Part shown: positions 1 through 6,205 of the stretch, piece by piece
Position numbering within the stretch: position 1 is the stretch's first letter
Layout: every line of letters starts with the position of its first letter
NCBI GenBank assembly: GCA_031292465.1
Contig: JARLHB010000347.1
Span: 1 to 7,364 of the forward strand
Source: Ignavibacteriaceae bacterium
Lineage (GTDB): Bacteria > Bacteroidota > Ignavibacteria > Ignavibacteriales > Ignavibacteriaceae
DNA length: 7,364 nt
Reading direction: 5' to 3'
Translations under genes and position numbers: made by a program
Notes under the pieces: generated by a model
What the model was told of the DNA's origin: nothing
The model's database searches: none
What the model saw: the letters and a program-made list of their open reading frames with translations, nothing else

Positions 1-5
1 GATGC

Positions 6-44
6 GGCATGGTGCAACACACCATGTCACCCCGCTGGGGTTTT
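6..44 (+). repeat. Palindromic repeat unit 1 (REP-like)
   Basis: Two adjacent dyads are visible. The first has arms at 8-14 (CATGGTG) and 20-26 (CACCATG) around a 5-base loop, and it extends to 6-28 if one G-T wobble is allowed. The second is CCCC-gct-GGGG at 30-40, followed by TTTT. The skeleton TGCA...CAT-nn-CACCCC-nnn-GGGG recurs about 52 bases downstream in unit 2, so this looks like one copy of a short interspersed palindromic element. The strong stem and T-run would also suit a terminator for a gene lying left of the window. No transposase is visible. The family assignment is inference. Confidence 0.5.
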
Positions 45-64
45 AATATTTTCTGTTTTACATT

Positions 65-100
65 TGCACTACAAGCATTCCACCCCTACGGGGCTAAAAA
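65..100 (+). repeat. Palindromic repeat unit 2 (REP-like)
   Basis: This is a second, diverged copy of the element at 6-44. It starts with TGCA (65-68), continues with CAT-TC-CACCCC, and has the core stem CCCC-tac-GGGG at 83-93, followed by an A-rich run. The copies differ in loop bases and by one inserted base, as expected for drifted interspersed repeats and not for a recent duplication. A 71-codon open frame starting at 64 runs through this unit and has no protein-like features, so the stretch is best read as non-coding repeat. Confidence 0.5.
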
Positions 101-180
101 ATTACGATAATGTATCATTTTGCAATAGAAATCACTTATTTTTCTATTTCGAACATCGGGTTAGATTATTAAGTTATTAT

Positions 181-208
181 CAGATGCACCTATATTTGGG
201 TGTATCTG
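181..208 (+). other. Intergenic hairpin upstream of proS
   Basis: The inverted repeat CAGATGCACC (181-190) and GGTGTATCTG (199-208) can form a 10-base-pair stem with one G-U wobble and an 8-base loop. It lies in the otherwise gene-free stretch 1-372, about 165 bases before proS. A pyrimidine-rich run (GTTTCTATATCCCC) follows, but there is no clean T-tract. It could be an old terminator, part of an RNA leader or another mobile palindrome. It does not match a T-box: there is no recognisable T-box consensus or specifier stem. Confidence 0.4.
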
Positions 209-270
209 GTTTCTATATCCCCCTGTGCATCTTTCCCGCAAATATTTTTATGTTTATCTTTGCATACTAT

Positions 271-300
271 ATTGTCTAATATTTCTTAATGTAAGACAAT
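271..300. promoter_or_regulatory. Inverted repeat upstream of proS
   Basis: The arms ATTGTCT (271-277) and AGACAAT (294-300) form a perfect 7-base inverted repeat separated by 16 AT-rich bases. It sits 73 bases before the proS start, where a promoter or operator would be expected. I could not find a convincing -35/-10 pair here. Such a short match can arise by chance in AT-rich DNA. Confidence 0.2.
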
Positions 301-320
301 TCTGTATTTATCATAAAACC

Positions 321-353
321 AATTCACTTAAATCTAAATAACCGGAGTGAATT
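321..353 (+). promoter_or_regulatory. proS: Leader inverted repeat just before proS
   Basis: The perfect 8-base arms AATTCACT (321-328) and AGTGAATT (346-353) flank a 17-base loop. The repeat ends 19 bases before the proS ATG and 9 bases before its ribosome-binding site, so in mRNA it would form a small leader hairpin close to the translation start. It could also be an operator in DNA. The function is inference, with no comparative support available. Confidence 0.25.
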
Positions 354-362
354 ATATTTATC

Positions 363-366
363 AGGA
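363..366 (+). promoter_or_regulatory. proS: Ribosome-binding site of proS
   Basis: AGGA lies 6 bases before the ATG at 373. This spacing supports that start, and the protein then begins exactly as ProRS families do (MRLSKSFVPT). Confidence 0.6.
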
Positions 367-372
367 TCATTT

Positions 373-2061
373 ATGCGCTTAAGTAAATCATTTGTACCTA
401 CATTAAAAGAAGTGCCAAACGACGCAATTGTAAAGAGCCATATTCTTATGCTCCGCTCAGGAATGGTAAGAATGCTATCTGCAGGGATATATTCTTTTCT
501 GCCGCTTGGTTATAAAGTGATAAAGAAAATTTCCCAAATAATCCGTGAGGAAATGGATGCAATAGGCGGACAGGAATTTCATTTGCCTGCATTAAACCCG
601 CGTGAAATATGGGAAGAAACCAACCGCGTGGAAGCTTTCGGCGATATTTTATTCCAGATAAAAAACAGGGATTATGTACTTGCCCCTACTCATGAAGAGA
701 TTATGACGTATCATGCACGTAACGTTCTCAAATCTTACAAGGATCTGCCGCAGACATGGTATCAGATACAGACTAAATTCAGGAATGAAGCAAGGCCAAG
801 AAGCGGGATTATAAGAGGCAGGCAGTTTTTAATGAAGGACTCTTACTCTTTTGATGCTACGCCGGAAGATCTTGATAAATCATATGAGCAGCACTATGAA
901 GCATACAGGAAAATATTCGACAGGTGCGGGCTAAAATATTTTATTGTCGGCGCATCAAGCGGCGCAATGGGCGGATCGGGAAGCCAGGAGTTTATGGTAA
1001 AGTCCGATGCGGGTGAAGATACTGTTGCATACTGTGAAACAAGCGGTTACGCCGCTAATGTGGAGGTTGCTACTTCCCGTGTGCAGGCAAAAGTGCGTGA
1101 TGCTAAAAGCGAAGAGGTAAAAGAAATTTCCACGCCAAATGTAAAATCAATAGATGAACTTTGTGAATTTTTAAAAATTGACGAAACCCAATGTGCAAAG
1201 TCCAGAGTATATATATGTGGAGATAGCCCTGTTTTAATTTTAATGCTTGGAAATGATGAAGTAAACGAAACAAAGCTTGAAAAAGTATTAGGCGGTGCAA
1301 TTCGCCCTGCTCATATCGAAGAGTTAAAAGAATTGACCGGTGCAGATGCCGGTTCCATAGGCCCGATTGGGTTTAAGGGAAGAATCATAGTTGATAACCG
1401 TCTGAAAGATGCGAATAATCTTTACAGCGGTGCAAATAAAAACGATTACCATTTAGGCGGAATTGATTTAACACGCGATGTTAAAGATATAGAATATGCG
1501 GACCTTAGAATTGTAAAATCGGGCGAAGGCTGTCCGATAAGCGACGGTACGCTTGAAGTATTCAGCGCTATAGAGCTCGGGCATATCTTTAAACTCGGCA
1601 CTAAATATTCCCAGGCAATGGGCGCTATGTTTCTTGATGAGAGCGGGAAAGAAAATCCAATCATTATGGGCAGCTACGGAATTGGCGTTGACCGTGTATT
1701 AGCCTGTTATCTTGAACAGCATAATGATGAAAAAGGTATTATCTGGGAGAAAGCTCTTGCGCCTTACCAAATACACTTGATGGGCCTGAATATGCGTAAG
1801 CAGGAAATTGTTGATGCATCCGAAAAGATATACGGGCAATTATCTGTTGCGGGTTATGATGTACTATTTGATGACCGGCCGGATGCTCAGGCAGGATTCA
1901 AGTTTAACGATGCAGATCTTCTTGGCATGCCTGTTCAGGTAATAGTCGGCGATAGAAAACTTAAAGAAAATAAAGTTGAAGTTAAACTGCGCGCGACCGG
2001 TGAGCGGTTCGATATTGAATTAAATAATTTATTGACAAAAGTTAAAGAGCGATTAGGTTAA
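373..2061 (+). CDS. proS: Proline--tRNA ligase (bacterial type, with editing insertion)
   Basis: This cytoplasmic class II aminoacyl-tRNA synthetase charges tRNA-Pro with proline using ATP. Its 562 residues compare with about 570 for bacterial-type ProRS, so it is complete. Visible parts are: motif 1 around residues 37-60 (GIYSFLPLG); the proline-binding TxE loop at 104-109 (APTHEE, T106/E108); motif 2 at 136-152 (FRNEARPRSGIIRGRQF); the GGSGSQEF segment at 200-207; an inserted editing (INS, YbaK-like) domain at about 228-405; motif 3 at 433-441 (GSYGIGVDR); and the anticodon-binding domain at about 465-560. In the editing domain the GxxxP loop (G327-P331) and H360 are present. However, the position I align with the catalytic lysine of the E. 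coli enzyme (K279) is I281, so clearance of Ala-tRNA-Pro may differ. The motif 2 signature normally ending REF reads RQF. The gene appears monocistronic, with a hairpin 7 bases after its stop. The identification is firm; the editing inference rests on an alignment by eye. Confidence 0.97.
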   Translation: MRLSKSFVPTLKEVPNDAIVKSHILMLRSGMVRMLSAGIYSFLPLGYKVIKKISQIIREEMDAIGGQEFHLPALNPREIWEETNRVEAFGDILFQIKNRDYVLAPTHEEIMTYHARNVLKSYKDLPQTWYQIQTKFRNEARPRSGIIRGRQFLMKDSYSFDATPEDLDKSYEQHYEAYRKIFDRCGLKYFIVGASSGAMGGSGSQEFMVKSDAGEDTVAYCETSGYAANVEVATSRVQAKVRDAKSEEVKEISTPNVKSIDELCEFLKIDETQCAKSRVYICGDSPVLILMLGNDEVNETKLEKVLGGAIRPAHIEELKELTGADAGSIGPIGFKGRIIVDNRLKDANNLYSGANKNDYHLGGIDLTRDVKDIEYADLRIVKSGEGCPISDGTLEVFSAIELGHIFKLGTKYSQAMGAMFLDESGKENPIIMGSYGIGVDRVLACYLEQHNDEKGIIWEKALAPYQIHLMGLNMRKQEIVDASEKIYGQLSVAGYDVLFDDRPDAQAGFKFNDADLLGMPVQVIVGDRKLKENKVEVKLRATGERFDIELNNLLTKVKERLG

Positions 2062-2067
2062 AATTAA

Positions 2068-2095
2068 GTGGGGCTCACCTTAAGGCGGGTCTCAC
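2068..2095 (+). terminator. Probable terminator after proS
   Basis: The arms at 2068-2079 (GTGGGGCTCACC) and 2084-2095 (GGCGGGTCTCAC) fold around a TTAA loop into a stem of about 11 pairs, including three G-U wobbles and one A-C mismatch. It starts 7 bases after the proS stop. The following ATTTATTAATAAAA is AT-rich but is not a clean T-run, so an intrinsic terminator is likely but not certain. The rest of 2096-2244 is AT-rich and holds the direct repeat TATTAAATA at 2154-2162 and 2199-2207. Confidence 0.5.
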
Positions 2096-2173
2096 ATTTA
2101 TTAATAAAATCCCTTCTTACAGGCCAGTTTGAATAAACATGGTAATTGTATTGTATTAAATATGTTTTTGTGT

Positions 2174-2202
2174 TTTACTTTGTCTTAATGGTTGGTTATA
2201 TT
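2174..2202 (+). promoter_or_regulatory. Candidate promoter of the TPR-AraC regulator
   Basis: TTTACT (2174-2179) and TATATT (2197-2202) are separated by 17 bases and match the generic sigma-70 hexamers at 4 and 5 of 6 positions. They would give a leader of roughly 35 bases before the ATG at 2245. Such matches are common in AT-rich DNA, and primary sigma factors of Bacteroidota prefer a different consensus, so this is only a candidate. Confidence 0.25.
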
Positions 2203-2244
2203 AAATAAACTGTAAATACTTCTTAATCAAAAATATTTTGGTAG

Positions 2245-4227
2245 ATGTATAATACTTTTAGGGCCGCTCTTTTGTGGTTTTGTCTTATCCTTCTGATTTC
2301 AGGACCGGTTATAAATAAGTCCTGCATTCTTGCACAAAATAAAAAAAACGATTTTCAAAAAAAATTAGAACAGCTTTGTAAGACTTATAGCGAGACCTAT
2401 AAGCATTCTCTGCGTACCGGTGAAAAATATGCCCAGGAAGCGCTTAACCTTTCCAGGGAAATTAAAGACCCGTTAAATGAGACAGAAGCGCTGATATATC
2501 TTGCAAGAGTAAAGAATATTTATAACAAATTAAGCGAGGCTAAAATATTCCTTTCTCAGGCGCTTGCAATTGCTAAAAAACTGGATAATAAATACTTAGA
2601 ATCAAAATGCTGTACGGTACTTGGTTATACTTATTATTGCTTAAACCTTCCTGATTCATCATTGTTTTATTCCAGACGTGGTTTTGAAATTGCGTCTTCA
2701 TTGAATAATGAACATTTACTTAAGAGGGCGGATATTAATTTAGCGCAGAGTTATTTTATGTATGGGGATAAACCTAATTCCCTGAAATATTGCAAAGATG
2801 CCTTAGCTCTTAATAAAGATAACAAGAGTAATTTGGCGGAAATTCACCAATTAATGGGGCTTATTTACAGCGATCTTGGCGACTTTGAAAATGCGTTAAA
2901 GCATTTTTCCCAGGCACTGGATTTATTTAACGAACTCAAAAATTTACCGACTGTAGCTTATATCTATTCGAATATAGCAAGTTTGTTTCAGAATTATTCC
3001 GATATTTATAAAAGTACGGATTATAACCTGAAAGCTCTGGAAATATTCCGGGAACTTAAAGATTACCGCGGTATGGGGTACATTTTGAATAGCCTTGGTA
3101 CAGCGCAGCTTCAATTAAAAAACAATACTAAAGCACTTAAATATTTCAGAGAATCATTATCAGCCAAAAGCCAAACTGAGGATAAACAGGGAATTATTTT
3201 TACTCTCAATAATATTGCGGAGATATTTTTAAGTAAAAACCTTCCGGACTCAGCAAACGAATATATAAACAGGTCGCTGAAGTATTCGGAAGAATTAGGC
3301 AATAAGCTTTCGCTTGCTAATTCTTATCAACTTCTGGGGGAATATTACAGGGAAAAGAAAAAATATCCCGAAGGAGTTACCGCATTAAATAAAAGCCTGA
3401 TGTTTGCCCGGTCATATAATAACCGCCCGATGGTTGAAAACCTATATGAAGATCTTTCGAATCTCTATAATGAAGCCGGAGATAAACCGAATGCTTTTTA
3501 TTATCTCCGGCTAAAGAATGCGCAGCATGATTCAATTAATTCTGAAAAAGCACAGAAATATATTGCCGATATGCTTGTTAAGTATGAGACTAAAAACAAG
3601 GAAGAACAATTAAAGCAGCTTGTTGAAAATAGGTCAGCGCTTGAGACAAGAACTTTATACCAGCGGATTTTAATTATCGGGATAGTACTTGCCGGGATGA
3701 TATTAATTGCAGCCTTCTTTTATCTTTATCGCAAAAAAGTTATTTCCTTAATGAGCATTATTAAAATAATTCCAGATAGGACAATCGGAGATAAACGAAG
3801 ACTGAAAGGGGTTATTAAAATTATTGAACAGAACCCGGAAGGCTCTGAAACTAAACATATCGATTCTAAAATTGCGGAGGATTTGATATTGAGGTTGAGG
3901 GAATTAATGGTTAATGAAAAGATTTACCTTAATCCTGACGTATCTCAATCATTAATAGCAAAAAAGCTGAATACAAATACTGCATATCTGTCAAATATTA
4001 TTAACTACCAATTATCTTCCAACTTCAGCAATTATATCAACCAGTATAGAATAGAAGAAGCAGAGAGAATGATTCTTAACAATCAGCAGGATATTCTAAC
4101 ATTTGAAGGAATTGCTAAGAATGTTGGATTTAACTCAAAATCCGCATTTAATAAAGCATTTAAAAAATTTACCGGAAAAACGCCGTCGCAATTTGCTACA
4201 GAAGCCGCCCGGAATATTCTGATCTAA
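2245..4227 (+). CDS. Membrane-spanning TPR-sensor AraC-family transcriptional regulator
   Basis: The 660-residue protein has a clear domain order. An N-terminal signal or anchor segment covers residues 7-30 (hydrophobic, plausible cleavage after ILA-30). About nine TPR repeats of roughly 40 residues follow at 78-430, for example LGDFENALKHFSQAL at 211-225. A charged, probably coiled linker covers 431-470, one transmembrane helix about 474-494, and a basic YRKK stop-transfer follows. A cytoplasmic AraC/XylS domain occupies about 548-653, with helix-turn-helices near 566-590 and 617-640 and the typical GFNSKSAFNKAFKKFTGKTPSQF end. This architecture, with exported TPRs and DNA-binding AraC domain in one chain, is known from Bacteroidota-type regulators. 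No histidine kinase or receiver domain is present, so signalling would pass directly across the membrane. The start lacks a good Shine-Dalgarno sequence, but the signal peptide supports it. The target is unknown; the lipoprotein/WG operon 141 bases downstream is the obvious candidate. Ligand and topology are inferred. Confidence 0.88.
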   Translation: MYNTFRAALLWFCLILLISGPVINKSCILAQNKKNDFQKKLEQLCKTYSETYKHSLRTGEKYAQEALNLSREIKDPLNETEALIYLARVKNIYNKLSEAKIFLSQALAIAKKLDNKYLESKCCTVLGYTYYCLNLPDSSLFYSRRGFEIASSLNNEHLLKRADINLAQSYFMYGDKPNSLKYCKDALALNKDNKSNLAEIHQLMGLIYSDLGDFENALKHFSQALDLFNELKNLPTVAYIYSNIASLFQNYSDIYKSTDYNLKALEIFRELKDYRGMGYILNSLGTAQLQLKNNTKALKYFRESLSAKSQTEDKQGIIFTLNNIAEIFLSKNLPDSANEYINRSLKYSEELGNKLSLANSYQLLGEYYREKKKYPEGVTALNKSLMFARSYNNRPMVENLYEDLSNLYNEAGDKPNAFYYLRLKNAQHDSINSEKAQKYIADMLVKYETKNKEEQLKQLVENRSALETRTLYQRILIIGIVLAGMILIAAFFYLYRKKVISLMSIIKIIPDRTIGDKRRLKGVIKIIEQNPEGSETKHIDSKIAEDLILRLRELMVNEKIYLNPDVSQSLIAKKLNTNTAYLSNIINYQLSSNFSNYINQYRIEEAERMILNNQQDILTFEGIAKNVGFNSKSAFNKAFKKFTGKTPSQFATEAARNILI

Positions 4228-4270
4228 AAACCAGCCCTTATAAAGAATGGATTCGACTTTTACATGTATT

Positions 4271-4282
4271 GATTTATAAATC
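4271..4282. promoter_or_regulatory. Perfect 12-base palindrome upstream of the lipoprotein operon
   Basis: GATTTATAAATC is its own reverse complement. It lies in the 141-base gap between the regulator stop and the lipoprotein start, 87-98 bases before that ATG. The position suits an operator, but AraC proteins usually bind direct repeats, and AT-rich palindromes occur by chance. No obvious terminator hairpin follows the regulator gene, so read-through into the operon is possible. Confidence 0.2.
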
Positions 4283-4358
4283 TACTCAACAATAATTTGT
4301 TTTAACACTTTTCTGTGTATTTATTTACTACCGCCCTTAACTAACTTTTTAACTAATC

Positions 4359-4363
4359 GGAGG
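4359..4363 (+). promoter_or_regulatory. Strong ribosome-binding site of the lipoprotein gene
   Basis: GGAGG lies 5 bases before the ATG at 4369 and is the best Shine-Dalgarno match in the window. An ATG at 4364 is out of frame and meets a stop after one further codon (ATG AAA TGA), so 4369 is the real start. Confidence 0.75.
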
Positions 4364-4368
4364 ATGAA

Positions 4369-4971
4369 ATGAAAAAAATATTTGTGCATTTAAGCATAAT
4401 AATGCTTTTTTTCTTGTCAATTCTGTTAATATCTTGCGGTGGAAACAACAAATCACATAGCGGCCCTTTAGGAAAAGAAGCCACTGTAGCAGCTAACCAT
4501 ATTACGGAAATTCAAAGCATGAATACAAAGATGAAGGATTTAACAAAATCCGCAGACAATCTTAAAGATGCAGTTGAATTACAGAAGAAGCTGAATGATT
4601 ATTTAGAAACTGCAGGTAAAGATCTTAAAGACTTTGCTGTCCAAAATCCAAATGGAAAGCCGGTTCCATTTACACAGAAAGCAGCAAAGAATGTTTACGA
4701 AATTACTGCAATAAATTTTGTCGGGTATAATATTAACTCCGGCGCAAGCGATGTACAGGCCCATTTCCAGGCAAAAGTAAAAGTTTATAAACCCGGAATG
4801 TCGAATGAATTTAGCGCCGACTTTCTTGATGCTTCGGGGAATATCCTTCTGAAAGAAAATTTCTATATCGGGGTTTCCGATAAACTTGTGCCGGGTAAAG
4901 AAGTTACAATGTACTGTAATCCAAATGAGTTCAGCAAAATATTAGATTTAACAAAAATTAATTTCCAATAA
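4369..4971 (+). CDS. Putative lipoprotein of unknown function
   Basis: The 200-residue protein starts with a typical lipoprotein signal: MKK, a hydrophobic stretch at residues 9-21, then the lipobox LIS-C with Cys23. It should therefore be lipid-anchored in the envelope. GG follows the cysteine with no aspartate at +2, so the classical inner-membrane retention signal is absent, and an outer-membrane location is possible. Residues about 40-90 are rich in Lys, Asp, Leu and Asn with helical, coiled-coil-like spacing (MNTKMKDLTKSADNLKDAVE). Residues about 105-200 alternate polar and hydrophobic residues like a beta-rich domain. I recognise no family and assign no enzymatic role. It has a strong GGAGG ribosome-binding site, and its stop is 13 bases before the WG-repeat gene start, which indicates a two-gene operon. 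Confidence 0.8.
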   Translation: MKKIFVHLSIIMLFFLSILLISCGGNNKSHSGPLGKEATVAANHITEIQSMNTKMKDLTKSADNLKDAVELQKKLNDYLETAGKDLKDFAVQNPNGKPVPFTQKAAKNVYEITAINFVGYNINSGASDVQAHFQAKVKVYKPGMSNEFSADFLDASGNILLKENFYIGVSDKLVPGKEVTMYCNPNEFSKILDLTKINFQ

Positions 4972-4984
4972 AGGGTAAATAAAA

Positions 4985-6106
4985 ATGAAAAAGATTATTT
5001 TAATTCCCGTATTGTTTTTGCTCTGCATAAATGTTTTTGCACAAAAAGTTATTACTTGCAGCGAAGCCGGTAATTTTAGCGAGGGCCTTGCATCCATTAA
5101 AGTTGATGACAAATGGGGCTTTATTAATACCACGGGCGACATTGTAATTAAACCAAAATACAGCAACCCTTTTGAGCAGCCGGTTTTTTCAGACGGGCTT
5201 TGCGGCTTACTTGATCCGGCAACAAAGAAATGGGGATATATTAATAAAGCAGACAGTATTGTTATCCCCTTTGTTTTATATACCTATACACCGTTTTACG
5301 ACAAATTTACCGTGAATTATGCTGCGGGAAGTGCTAACGGTAAATTATTGGCGCGCTGGCGCATTATAAACAAAAAAGGTGAAATTATTCTTGAGACTTC
5401 TCCCAATGATTACAGCTATAAAACTTATTTTAAAGAAGGGCTGGCAAGGTTAAGCAAAAAATCTAAATACGGTTTTATGGATACAACCGGAAAAGTTGCA
5501 ATAGAAAATAAGTATGATGATGTCCGGGATTTTTCAGAGGGCTTTGCTGCAGTTAAGCTAAATGGCAAGTGGGGCTTCATAGATTCAAAAGGCAATGTAA
5601 AAATTGATTTTCAATATACTGAAGAGCCGATGCCTTTTTCATGCGCAAGAGCCTTTGTACGCGGTGCAAATAATAAGTGGGCTTTAATCGATACTTTAAA
5701 TAAAATTATTATTTCGCCGACTTTCGAACAGGTATTTCCGTTTGCCGAAGGATTGGGGATTGTAAGTTTAAGGGATGCTAAAGGAACTGAGTTCTTCAAA
5801 ATAATTGATGTTGATGGAAAATCTGTTAAAGAGTATAAACCAACCGGAAAAGAAAAAGATATTATCAATTTTAAATCCGGATTCAGTGAAGGTTTGGCTA
5901 TAGCTAACCAGGGGTATGGGAATAATTTGGGGTATGTTGATTCAAAGGGGAAAACAGCAATCGGCTTTAGTTTCTCAGCCCTTCACTCGTTTAGTGATGG
6001 TTTAGCTTATGCAGAAAAAGTTGATCCAAAAACCAATAAGACAACAAAAGGGTTTATAGATAAGAAAGGGAAATTCGTAATTGTGCTGGAAGCGAGCCAG
6101 TTTTAA
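4985..6106 (+). CDS. Exported WG-repeat protein
   Basis: The 373-residue protein begins with a signal peptide (MKKIILIPVLFLLCINVFAQ, cleavage near A19/Q20). The rest is almost entirely WG repeats, whose unit reads roughly F-S-E-G-L-A-x-V-K-x-x-x-K-W-G-F-I-D-x-x-G-K-x-V-I. Good copies lie at about 30-58, 69-95, 149-177, 183-211 and 299-328. More degenerate copies lie at about 124-137, 218-247, 252-280 and 336-368. WG-repeat (KWG) proteins are widespread in Bacteroidota and some other bacteria and are thought to form beta-rich binding surfaces, usually without known ligands. No catalytic domain is visible. AAGGG at 4971-4975, overlapping the end of the lipoprotein stop codon, acts as ribosome-binding site with 9-base spacing, which supports co-expression with the lipoprotein. 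The product is probably periplasmic, surface-associated or secreted; its partner is unknown. Confidence 0.9.
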   Translation: MKKIILIPVLFLLCINVFAQKVITCSEAGNFSEGLASIKVDDKWGFINTTGDIVIKPKYSNPFEQPVFSDGLCGLLDPATKKWGYINKADSIVIPFVLYTYTPFYDKFTVNYAAGSANGKLLARWRIINKKGEIILETSPNDYSYKTYFKEGLARLSKKSKYGFMDTTGKVAIENKYDDVRDFSEGFAAVKLNGKWGFIDSKGNVKIDFQYTEEPMPFSCARAFVRGANNKWALIDTLNKIIISPTFEQVFPFAEGLGIVSLRDAKGTEFFKIIDVDGKSVKEYKPTGKEKDIINFKSGFSEGLAIANQGYGNNLGYVDSKGKTAIGFSFSALHSFSDGLAYAEKVDPKTNKTTKGFIDKKGKFVIVLEASQF

Positions 6107-6113
6107 TTATAGC

Positions 6114-6150
6114 GGGGGAACATGATAATTGTTCCTCCTGAAATTTTGTT
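6114..6150 (+). terminator. Intrinsic terminator of the lipoprotein/WG operon
   Basis: GGGGGAACA (6114-6122) pairs with TGTTCCTCC (6130-6138) in a 9-pair stem with one G-U wobble and a 7-base loop. TGAAATTTTGTT follows. It starts 7 bases after the WG gene stop, the usual place for a Rho-independent terminator. Confidence 0.7.
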
Positions 6151-6166
6151 CTCTACTTTATATATA

Positions 6167-6197
6167 TAAGGGACTCGTTTATAAGATGAGTCCCTTA
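6167..6197. terminator. Probable bidirectional terminator between convergent genes
   Basis: TAAGGGACTC (6167-6176) and GAGTCCCTTA (6188-6197) form a perfect 10-base-pair stem with an 11-base loop. It lies 8 bases past the stop of the minus-strand OPT gene and about 60 bases past the WG stop. AT-rich sequence flanks both sides (TATATATAA on one side, AAAATTACTTATT on the other). Neither side is a pure T-run, but the position between converging genes strongly suggests termination, mainly for the OPT gene. Confidence 0.65.
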
Positions 6198-6205
6198 AAA
6201 ATTAC

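Noticed and set aside
6..100. CRISPR array
   Set aside because: There are only two imperfect units, they are palindromic, there is no regular spacer series and no cas gene is nearby.
64..279. 71-codon open frame with ATG on the + strand
   Set aside because: It starts inside palindromic repeat unit 2, runs through a strong hairpin, has no ribosome-binding site and has a composition unlike the other proteins here. It is most likely chance coding.
150..372. Possible T-box or amino-acid riboswitch controlling proS
   Set aside because: The hairpins lack the T-box consensus, a specifier loop and a terminator/antiterminator pair, and T-boxes are typical of Firmicutes rather than this group.
1103..1664. 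Minus-strand open frames inside proS (1103-1300 and 1446-1664)
   Set aside because: They lie opposite a well-conserved gene, have no signals of their own, and disappear once proS is accepted.
5611..5868. Minus-strand 85-codon frame inside the WG-repeat gene
   Set aside because: It is antisense to a clearly coding repeat protein, with no ribosome-binding site or recognisable protein features.
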